Notes under the pieces: generated by a model
Told to the model about the DNA's origin: nothing
Databases searched by the model: none
Seen by the model: the letters and a program-made list of their open reading frames with translations, nothing else
Assembly (NCBI GenBank): GCA_029865195.1
Contig: JAOUHH010000040.1
Coordinates: forward strand, 1 to 13,958
Direction: 5' to 3'
Source of the DNA: Desulfobulbaceae bacterium
GTDB lineage: Bacteria; Desulfobacterota; Desulfobulbia; Desulfobulbales; UBA5123
Length of the DNA stretch: 13,958 bases
Part shown: positions 1 to 5,237 of the stretch, in pieces
How the letters are laid out: each line of letters starts with the position of its first letter
Position numbering within the stretch: position 1 is the stretch's first letter
Position numbers and translations under genes: made by a program

Positions 1-2
1 TG

Positions 3-695
3 CCGTCGGTCAACTACCATTTCTACCTAGCCGACCAGACCATGATCGAGGTGGACAACCCGGCCTATTTCCCCGATCCCGGCTCCATCGTCCGCACCGA
101 GGAGCCGTACATCAAGGCGACCATCCTGATCCCCGAGCGCTACATGGGCACGGTGATGACCCTCTGCATGGAACGGCGCGGCGAGAACACCCACTACCAT
201 TACCCGATGCCGGGGCGGATCGAATTCACCTGCGAACTGCCGCTGGCCGAGGTGATCTACGACTTCTACGACCGGCTGAAATCGGTGACGCAGGGGTACG
301 GCTCCTTCGATTACGAGCTCATCGATTACCGGCCCAGCGATCTGGTCAAGCTCGACATCCTGGTCAACGGCGAGAAGGTTGACGCGCTGTCGCAGCTGGT
401 CCACCGCGCCAACGCCCGCGCCCGGGGGCTGAACGCCTGCGAGAAGTTGAAGGAAGAGATTCCCCGGCAGATGTTCAAGATCGCCATCCAGGGGGCCATC
501 GGCGGCACCGTCATCGCCCGCACCACCATCGCCGCCCTCCGGAAGGACGTTCTCGCCAAGTGTTACGGCGGCGACATCAGCCGGAAACGCAAGCTGCTCG
601 AAAAGCAGAAGGCGGGCAAGAAGCGGATGAAGACGGTGGGCAACGTCGATATCCCCCAGCGCGCCTTCCTGGCGGTACTCAAGTCGGATCAGTAG
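3..695 (+). CDS. lepA: Elongation factor 4 (LepA), C-terminal part, 5' end outside window
   Basis: LepA/EF4 is a ribosome-associated translational GTPase that acts on elongating or initiating 70S ribosomes. Only the last 230 or so residues are here; the family is usually about 600 aa, so the GTPase and domain II lie upstream of the window. The frame is open from the first base. It shows the domain IV/V elongation-factor G-like stretch (EPYIKATILIPERYMG, then the CMERRG and YDRLKSVTQGYGSFDYE segments). It continues into the LepA-specific C-terminal domain, with DALSQLVHRANARARG, the KEEIPRQMFKIAIQGAIGG block and a basic tail with GGDISRKRKLLEKQKAGKKR, which binds the tRNA/peptidyl-transferase region in the family. 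The stop is TAG at 693-695. A small GC hairpin without a T-run (695-710) follows, so read-through into the next gene is likely. Identification is firm. Confidence 0.97.
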   Translation, partial: PSVNYHFYLADQTMIEVDNPAYFPDPGSIVRTEEPYIKATILIPERYMGTVMTLCMERRGENTHYHYPMPGRIEFTCELPLAEVIYDFYDRLKSVTQGYGSFDYELIDYRPSDLVKLDILVNGEKVDALSQLVHRANARARGLNACEKLKEEIPRQMFKIAIQGAIGGTVIARTTIAALRKDVLAKCYGGDISRKRKLLEKQKAGKKRMKTVGNVDIPQRAFLAVLKSDQ

Positions 696-749
696 CCCCT
701 GCGCCGGGGCCCGCGCTGTTGCCGCTTTCACCGACACAGAGGAAACGCC

Positions 750-1322
750 ATGAACCTTGCGCAACTGGTCCACGCCACCCGCTCCTGCCGCCGCTTTCGC
801 GAGGATGAGCCCGTTTCCAGCGAGACCCTCCACCGGCTCATCGATCTCGCCCGCTTAAGCGGTTCGGCCAAGAACCTGCAACCGCTGAAATACCTGGTCG
901 CCTGCACCCCTGAGAAGAACGCGGCGATCTTCCCCCATCTCGGCTGGGCCGGCTATCTCCCGGAATGGCCCGGCCCTGCGGCAGGCGAGCGCCCGGCCGC
1001 CTATATCGTCTGCCTGCTCGACACCGAGATCGCCGCCGAGGCGGCCTGCGACCTCGGCATCGCCAGCCAGAACATCCTCCTCGGCGCCACGGAGATCGGC
1101 CTCGCCGGCTGCCGCATCGCTTCCATCTCCGGCAAGCTGCACCAAGCCATCAACCTGCCCGACCAGCTGCAAATCCTGCTGGTCATCGCCCTCGGCCGAC
1201 CCAGGGAAGAGGTCTGCATCGAGGAAGCCGGCACAAACGACGACATCCGTTACTGGCGCACGCCGGACCGCGTCCACCACGTTCCCAAACGGCGTTTGGC
1301 CGACATCATCATCGAAGGATAG
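750..1322 (+). CDS. Nitroreductase-family FMN protein
   Basis: A 190-residue nitroreductase-fold protein, expected to bind FMN and reduce its substrate with NAD(P)H in the cytoplasm; the physiological substrate cannot be read from sequence. It shows the N-terminal FMN-phosphate motif RSCRRF (residues 11-16) and the usual central alanine/glycine block DLGIASQNILLGATEIGLAG (101-120). The hydrophobic strand ILLVIALGRP (142-151) precedes a short C-terminal arm. The length is typical of the shorter, single-domain nitroreductases. The ATG at 750 has an AGAGGAAA ribosome-binding site a few nt upstream. It lies 54 nt after lepA and 3 nt before the methyltransferase gene, so co-transcription is likely. 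Family membership is secure, function is not. Confidence 0.9.
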   Translation: MNLAQLVHATRSCRRFREDEPVSSETLHRLIDLARLSGSAKNLQPLKYLVACTPEKNAAIFPHLGWAGYLPEWPGPAAGERPAAYIVCLLDTEIAAEAACDLGIASQNILLGATEIGLAGCRIASISGKLHQAINLPDQLQILLVIALGRPREEVCIEEAGTNDDIRYWRTPDRVHHVPKRRLADIIIEG

Positions 1323-1325
1323 CCG

Positions 1326-2147
1326 ATGCTCCGTCCTCCCCATGACCGCTACCAGCGGCTGTATGTCTATCATCTGGCGATGGACCTGCTGCCGGAGATC
1401 ACCGACCCCGACTTCATCGGCGGCTGGCTGGAGGACGGCAAGCCGATCCTCTTCTTCCACCACGACAAGCAGCAACTGGTGGAAGAACTGTGCCGGCAGC
1501 ACAACGGCACGATCTTCTACCAGGCGGATCTGGATTACAGCGACTGGGAAGCGGGCCACGCCATCACCGCCTTCGCAATCGACGATCTCACCGTGGCGCC
1601 GATCTGGGAGAAAACCCCGGCCGATATCCGCCTGGACCCCAGCGTCATCTTCGGCTCCGGCTTTCACCCCACCACCCGCATGTGCCTGGCGATGCTGCTC
1701 AAATACCTGAGCGCCCCCGAGCTTGCGATCAACACCATGCTCGACCTGGGCTGCGGCACCGGCCTCCTCGGCATCGCCGCCGCGATGCGCGGGGTTAAGA
1801 AAATCACGGCGGTGGACTACAACTCCCTGGCCTGCGAGCTGACCGGCAAAAACGCGGAGCGAAACGGGGTGGGGAATAGAATCGTCGTCGAACAACGCGA
1901 TCTGCTCAAAGGACTACCGGACACCAAGGTCGACCTGGTGGTGGCCAACCTCTACCGGGATCTTCTGAGGCAACTCTTTCAGAACAAGGCGTTCTGGCAG
2001 GGCAACCTGTATATCATCTCGGGATTCATCAGCGGCATGGAGGAAGAACTGCTCGCCGCCCTGCCGGACAAGGGGCTCCGCATGCTGGAGCGGACCCGCG
2101 GCGACAACTGGTGCCTCTGGGTTTTGCTCAGGACCGGCCAATGCTGA
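1326..2147 (+). CDS. PrmA-like SAM-dependent methyltransferase
   Basis: A 273-residue class I methyltransferase most like PrmA, the enzyme that methylates ribosomal protein L11. Motif I is DLGCGTGLLGIA (residues 140-151), the acidic post-II strand is ITAVDYN (160-166), and the motif IV region is VVANLYRDLL (205-214), which resembles the PrmA VAN motif. The stretch FGSGFHPTTRMCL (109-121) matches the PrmA hallmark FGTGxHPTT. The N-terminal 100 residues are not clearly those of canonical PrmA, so the substrate may be another protein, and I give no gene symbol. The ATG at 1326 follows the previous stop by 3 nt and has AAGGA at 1315-1319. The 3' end overlaps the next gene by 7 nt, which suggests translational coupling. 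Confidence 0.85.
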   Translation: MLRPPHDRYQRLYVYHLAMDLLPEITDPDFIGGWLEDGKPILFFHHDKQQLVEELCRQHNGTIFYQADLDYSDWEAGHAITAFAIDDLTVAPIWEKTPADIRLDPSVIFGSGFHPTTRMCLAMLLKYLSAPELAINTMLDLGCGTGLLGIAAAMRGVKKITAVDYNSLACELTGKNAERNGVGNRIVVEQRDLLKGLPDTKVDLVVANLYRDLLRQLFQNKAFWQGNLYIISGFISGMEEELLAALPDKGLRMLERTRGDNWCLWVLLRTGQC

Positions 2148-2647
2148 ATCGCCAGCAACTCTACTTCGGCACCGTGGCGACCAAGATCGCCCTGGCCCGG
2201 AGCCTGTATGAACAGCACGGCAAAGCCCTGCTGGCCGACCCGGCCATTTGCGCGCAACTGGCCACGTTGAGCGGCCTGAGCCAGGCGCTTGCGGACAAGA
2301 TGGCCGCGCTCAAGATGGGGGAATGCTGCACCCAATGCGGCTGCCGCGCCAACGGCGGCTGTTGCAGCGCCTACATGGCCAACGAAACGGACGCGGTGCT
2401 GCTACTGATCAACCTGCTGCAGGGACACGAGGTCGCCCGCCAGCGCGAGGATGAGGTGGAATGCCTGTTCCTCAACGGCCAAACCGGCTGCACCCTTTCC
2501 CCCAAACCGATGTTCTGCCTCAACTACAACTGCCGCCACATCCTCGCCCAAGACCCCACCCTGCTCGCCTCCCTCGCCACTGCCACCGGCGACATCCTCC
2601 GCGGCCAGACCGCCCTGGAGGAAGACATCCTGCACCGCATCCGCTAA
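2141..2647 (+). CDS. YkgJ-like cysteine-cluster protein (putative Zn/Fe-binding)
   Basis: A 168-residue protein with ten cysteines in two clusters. The first is ECCTQCGCRANGGCC (residues 61-75). The second has C108 in CLFL, C117 in GCTLSPKP, then C126 and C131 in MFCLNYNC. This spacing, with a GC-x-L-x-x-x-P step between the clusters, is the pattern of the YkgJ/CxxCxxxCC family (PF03692), thought to chelate zinc or iron. Its biochemical role is unknown. The flanks (1-60 and 135-168) look helical. I choose ATG 2141 because AGGA at 2130-2133 lies 7 nt upstream; an in-frame GTG at 2111 would lengthen the overlap to 37 nt and lacks a clear ribosome-binding site. The start overlaps the methyltransferase stop (ATGCTGA). 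Confidence 0.8.
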   Translation: MLNRQQLYFGTVATKIALARSLYEQHGKALLADPAICAQLATLSGLSQALADKMAALKMGECCTQCGCRANGGCCSAYMANETDAVLLLINLLQGHEVARQREDEVECLFLNGQTGCTLSPKPMFCLNYNCRHILAQDPTLLASLATATGDILRGQTALEEDILHRIR

Positions 2648-2649
2648 CC

Positions 2650-3435
2650 TCAGGAGCTGGCGCGGGTGAACGGCAGCAGCAGCAAGCGCCAGAACCCGAG
2701 TTTTTCAAACTCGCGATGGGAGCCGATGCCGATGATAATGCCCTCCTGGTCGACATCGGTCACCAGGGTGCCCAACGCCCTATCCCAGATGGAACAGATG
2801 ACCCCATAGTTGGCGTCGCGCTCGCGAATCTTCACCGAATGATGGATGCGGTGCAGAAATGGCGGCACGAAGAGTAGCGCCCAGAGCCGCTCGAAGGAAT
2901 GATTGATCCGGATCGAACTGTGATGGAACTGGATAGCGAGGTTGACCAGGATCTCAAACAGCAGGTAGGAGAAGATCGGGATGCCAAAAACATGGATCAC
3001 CGCCAGACGCACCAGCCCGGAGAGGAGAATCTCACCGGGATGAAACCGGTTGGCGGTTGAGACGTCCATGTTCATGTCGCAGTGATGGACACGATGGAAA
3101 CGCCAGAGCAACGGCACCACATGGTTGAGCAGATGCCAGAGATAGATGCTGAAATCGAGCAGCAGAACACCCAGCACCGCCTTGAGGGGGAAAGGCAGAT
3201 CGACGAGATTCAGCAGGCCAAACTCATTGCGGCCGGTTGCCACCAGCAGCATGGTGATGGCCCCGGCAAATAGAACATGATAGAGAACCCCGTTCAAAAT
3301 GGAAAGTGGCAGGTTGGCGAGCCAGCGTTCTCGCTTGGAAACCGTGTCCGGCCGGTAGCTGGCCCGCAATTCGAGGAACAGAAAAGCACCCACCCCGCCC
3401 CAGTAGAGCAGCGGCTTGATGATCGCAACATTCAT
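2650..3435 (-). CDS. Sterol desaturase / fatty-acid hydroxylase family membrane protein
   Basis: A 261-residue integral membrane protein of the diiron sterol-desaturase/fatty-acid-hydroxylase superfamily. The histidine boxes are in the expected order: HLLNH (101-105), HRVHH (114-118), FHH (170-172) and HRIHH (195-199). They would hold a di-iron centre that oxidises a lipid C-H bond using O2. Hydrophobic segments around 8-22, 48-66, 84-100 and 137-169 are the membrane spans. The substrate is unknown. ATG 3435 is chosen because AAAGGGG lies 6 nt upstream; the in-frame TTG 6 nt earlier would sit right on that site. It is downstream of the DsrE-family gene by 12 nt, so the two are probably co-transcribed. 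Its stop is 2 nt from the stop of the convergent YkgJ-like gene. Confidence 0.9.
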   Translation of the reverse strand: MNVAIIKPLLYWGGVGAFLFLELRASYRPDTVSKRERWLANLPLSILNGVLYHVLFAGAITMLLVATGRNEFGLLNLVDLPFPLKAVLGVLLLDFSIYLWHLLNHVVPLLWRFHRVHHCDMNMDVSTANRFHPGEILLSGLVRLAVIHVFGIPIFSYLLFEILVNLAIQFHHSSIRINHSFERLWALLFVPPFLHRIHHSVKIRERDANYGVICSIWDRALGTLVTDVDQEGIIIGIGSHREFEKLGFWRLLLLPFTRASS

Positions 3436-3447
3436 TGCCAACCCCTT

Positions 3448-3795
3448 TCACATGGTGATGATACGATAGCCGGCCTCGCTGTAGCCGGCCATGGCGGGAT
3501 GGCCGTGCATTTCGTCACGAAGCGGCAACCCCTGCTCTTCGGCCGCCGCCAGCGTCCCCATCATCTTGGCGCAGGCCCGGCAAACGCCGTCAATCAGGCC
3601 GGCCTTCTTCGCCTTGGCATACAACGACGCAAACGGCTTCTCCGGGTCGGCCAGTTCCTTGATCAACCGGGTAGCGGCGCCCTCGATGACCAGCTTCACA
3701 TCCCAGCCCCGCTCCTTCATATCCAGACCGTTGAGCAAGGCGTGGGCAAAACAGGGCAATTCCCCGACAAAAGTGAAAATCACGACCTTTTCCAT
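3448..3795 (-). CDS. DsrE-family protein
   Basis: A 115-residue soluble protein with the DsrE/DsrF-like fold pattern: VVIFTFVGE at the N-terminus, LDMKERGWDVKLVIEGAAT (24-42) and the C-terminal GYRIITM. Cysteines are C15 in the ELPCFAH loop and C72/C75 in GVCRAC. The conserved-looking GVCRACAKMMGT segment, the EEQGLPLRDEMHGHPAM stretch and the overall length match the small DsrE-like proteins common in sulfur- and metal-reducing bacteria and archaea. Some DsrE proteins relay persulfide sulfur, but no sulfur gene is adjacent, so the role here is not established. ATG 3795 is preferred to the ATG 18 nt upstream because the GGGGGA element lies between the two. It leads a two-gene minus-strand unit. 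Confidence 0.85.
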   Translation of the reverse strand: MEKVVIFTFVGELPCFAHALLNGLDMKERGWDVKLVIEGAATRLIKELADPEKPFASLYAKAKKAGLIDGVCRACAKMMGTLAAAEEQGLPLRDEMHGHPAMAGYSEAGYRIITM

Positions 3796-3862
3796 CCTTA
3801 TCCCCCAATGCATGTACGGATGTGCAGAAAAAATCCATGGCTAACAGCTTGCAATCAAACGG

Positions 3863-3868
3863 ATTATC
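3863..3868 (-). promoter_or_regulatory. Possible -10 box for the DsrE-family/desaturase unit
   Basis: On the minus strand this reads GATAAT, five of six matches to the sigma-70 -10 consensus, about 68 nt before the DsrE-family ATG. No convincing -35 box lies 16-18 nt upstream, so this is a weak candidate based on one hexamer in an AT-rich tract. Confidence 0.2.
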
Positions 3869-3883
3869 AAAATAAATTTATTT

Positions 3884-4046
3884 TTTAGGCTCTGGCGCTT
3901 TACTTATCCAACAACGGAATGATAGGCTGATCTTAACGAGGGAGAGCCTAACCTTACTAATAAAACGGCGGCCACAACGCAACGTATACTTTGAGTGAGG
4001 CTACTCCCGAAGAGAGCAGGGTCGGTTAACGACCCTGCTTTTTTTT
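3884..4046 (+). ncRNA. Candidate orphan small RNA ending at an intrinsic terminator
   Basis: This gap between two minus-strand genes holds a strong + strand terminator but no + strand gene. Upstream, TTAGGCTCT (3885-3893) and AGAGCCTAA (3943-3951) form a perfect 9-bp stem enclosing 49 nt, inside which TATC/GATA (3905-3908 with 3921-3924) could form a small hairpin. A second small hairpin GAGT/ACTC (3993-3996 with 4003-4006) precedes the terminator stem. A weak promoter, TTGCAA (3849-3854) and AATAAA (3871-3876), would place the start near 3884 and give an RNA of about 160 nt. There is no open reading frame with a ribosome-binding site, and I do not recognise a known RNA family. Existence is inferred from terminator orientation and pairing. 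Confidence 0.4.
4016..4046 (+). terminator. Intrinsic terminator, + strand, with no + strand gene upstream
   Basis: GCAGGGTCG (4016-4024) and CGACCCTGC (4030-4038) pair perfectly over 9 bp around the loop GTTAA, followed by eight T. In the minus direction the same stem is followed by TCTCTTCGGG, not a T-run, so it is oriented to stop + strand transcription. The nearest + strand gene ends at 2647, with two minus-strand genes in between. Confidence 0.85.
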
Positions 4047-4069
4047 GTGCGCGCCACCCGCCGAGCCTC

Positions 4070-4690
4070 TCAGCAGCCCTCCACTCCCGCCGCCGGTTTT
4101 TTCTTCTCATGACAGCCGGTGCACGCCGTCGGCCCCGTACCCTTCTCTTTGTGGCAGCCCTTGCAGAGGGCATGCGCCTTATCCTTCCCGAGCGCCATGG
4201 CGCCGGGCGCCTTGTCGCCATGACAGGCGGCGCAGCCCAATGCCTTCCCATGCTGGCGATGCGGGAGGGTGACCTTGCCGTTCTTGTTGTCGAGCACCAC
4301 GGTCTCTGGCGCGCTCAGTGCATCGGCCGCCTGCTGCATCTTTTCACCGGCAACGACGAGCGCGGCGCCGGTTTTTTTCATCACCGGTGCCGACTCCTCC
4401 TTGAGCGCCGTGGCGAACTCCCCGGTCTGCTTCCGAGCCGCCTCGACCTTGGCCGCAACCGTGGCGGCGACCTCGCCGGTGTCCTTCTCCGCCTTCTCAA
4501 GCGCGGGGCCGGCAACCTGATTGATCTTGTCCATCGTCTCCTGCGTAAACATCTGCTCCTGCTCTTGCACCTGCACCTGCGCTACCGGAGCGCTTTTTTG
4601 CTCCTCACCCGCCTGCTGGCTGTCTTCCCGGCCGCAGCCGATACACAAGAACCCGACCAGAACCGCCGCTATCAGATACTTTCTCCGCAT
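4070..4690 (-). CDS. Triheme c-type cytochrome lipoprotein (cytochrome c7-like domain)
   Basis: A 206-residue exported electron carrier. The N-terminus MRRKYLIAAVLVGFLCIGCG is a lipoprotein-type signal; C19 is the likely lipidated residue, though the -3 position is Cys instead of the usual Leu. Residues about 45-128 are rich in Ala, Glu and Lys and look helical, a probable spacer from the membrane. The C-terminal 70 residues hold three haem-binding motifs, CAACH (153-157), CKGCH (176-180) and CTGCH (190-194). Three extra histidines (H144, H147, H173) give one distal ligand per haem, as in bis-His cytochrome c7/c3 domains. ATG 4690 is chosen because the upstream extension would lie inside the preceding gene and the signal begins here; GAGGGGG lies about 9 nt upstream. 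It starts 4 nt after the selenoprotein gene. Confidence 0.88.
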   Translation of the reverse strand: MRRKYLIAAVLVGFLCIGCGREDSQQAGEEQKSAPVAQVQVQEQEQMFTQETMDKINQVAGPALEKAEKDTGEVAATVAAKVEAARKQTGEFATALKEESAPVMKKTGAALVVAGEKMQQAADALSAPETVVLDNKNGKVTLPHRQHGKALGCAACHGDKAPGAMALGKDKAHALCKGCHKEKGTGPTACTGCHEKKKPAAGVEGC

Positions 4691-4694
4691 CACC

Positions 4695-5054
4695 TCAGAC
4701 CCCCTCTTTGCTCTTTTCAGAAAAAAATTTCCCGTACAATTCCTCATTAAAGCCGACAACGAACTCCGTGCCGACCCGACAGGCCGGGGCGCGAAGGTTA
4801 CCGCTCGGCCCCATCACCTGCCGCAGGATATCCTCACGGTTGTCCTGCCGGGGGTTCCATGTCGTGTATTTCTTCCCCTTGGCAACCGTGATCCTGCTAA
4901 CGTTTTGCAACAGAGCCCACGCCGCTGCGGCATCCAGCCGCGCCGTGCGGGCGTCAACCACCTCGCCGACCGCCACCTGCCCGCGCTCAAGAACCTCCAG
5001 AGCCTTTTGGCAGGAGGTTCAACCCTTGCGAAGATAGGCCCAATCAATCCGCAT
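4695..5054 (-). CDS. ArsC/Spx-like selenoprotein with in-frame UGA (Sec12)
   Basis: Read from ATG 5054, the frame runs MRIDWAYLRKG, then UGA at 5021-5019, then TSCQKALEVLERG and on to the stop at 4695. This gives 119 residues with Sec at position 12. ArsC/Spx-family proteins begin with a strand, then a CxxC-type redox motif and a helix; here that motif is Sec-T-S-C (12-15). The rest fits: VVDARTARLDAAAAWALL (35-52), then GPSGNLRAPACRVG, which resembles the family's conserved Pro region, and VVGFNEELYGKF near the end. GGGAGGAGG at 5067-5059 is an excellent ribosome-binding site for ATG 5054. Without Sec decoding, only a piece from an internal GTG at 4976 would remain, with no active site and no good binding site. 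Arsenate reduction is not implied; a thiol-redox role is more cautious. Confidence 0.85.
4976..5018 (-). promoter_or_regulatory. Candidate bacterial SECIS element
   Basis: The RNA just after the UGA can fold with CCUGCC (5014-5009) pairing GGCAGG (4981-4976) and an upper stem GCUC (5003-5000) pairing GAGC (4988-4985). The 11-nt apical loop starts U-G-G, 19 nt after the UGA. A G in the first two loop positions at about this distance matches the bacterial SECIS model. A competing fold pairs AACCUCC (5019-5013) with GGAGGUU (4998-4992), but its apical loop is AAAA and lacks the G. Which fold forms is inference. Confidence 0.55.
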
Positions 5055-5079
5055 CTCGCCTCCTCCCTTGCAAACCCGA

Positions 5080-5108
5080 AAAGTATCAGAACAGCACACC
5101 CCTTTCAA
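5080..5108 (-). promoter_or_regulatory. Candidate sigma-70 promoter for the selenoprotein-cytochrome unit
   Basis: On the minus strand, TTGAAA (5108-5103) is separated by 17 nt from TACTTT (5085-5080), with an upstream TG as in extended -10 promoters. The start would be near 5073, leaving a leader of about 20 nt that still contains the ribosome-binding site. The -10 is poor (three of six), so this is tentative. Confidence 0.3.
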
Positions 5109-5175
5109 GATCCATCAAAACAGGCCGGGATGGCAAGTCAATTCCCGGCGGGGTGCACAAAAAATACCCGCGCAC

Positions 5176-5211
5176 AAAAAAAGCCGGGCAACCCTTGCGA
5201 GCTGCCCGGCT
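5176..5211 (-). terminator. Intrinsic terminator of the fliK-flgD-flgE operon
   Basis: AGCCGGGCA (5182-5190) and TGCCCGGCT (5203-5211) form a perfect 9-bp stem with a 12-nt loop. On the minus strand it is followed by seven T. It begins 26 nt after the flgE stop and separates the flagellar operon from the selenoprotein gene. Confidence 0.9.
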
Positions 5212-5237
5212 CCCTTCGGAGGTAGTTATGTCATCGG

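Noticed and set aside
855..1895. A 346-codon minus-strand open frame opposite the nitroreductase and methyltransferase
   Set aside because: It covers parts of two well-supported genes on the other strand and has no recognisable motif.
4016..4038. Terminator for the cytochrome gene (minus strand)
   Set aside because: The stem is followed by TCTCTTCGGG in that direction, so it lacks the T-run needed.
3884..4046. Identification as a CsrB-type RNA or a c-di-GMP riboswitch
   Set aside because: ANGGA motifs are only four and two lie outside the transcript; the riboswitch core sequences I know are absent, and no + strand gene lies downstream.
4976..5054. Treating the ArsC-like gene as a pseudogene with a premature stop
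   Set aside because: The stop is UGA, at the active-site Cys position, with a strong ribosome-binding site upstream, an intact frame downstream and a SECIS-like hairpin; recoding explains all of these.
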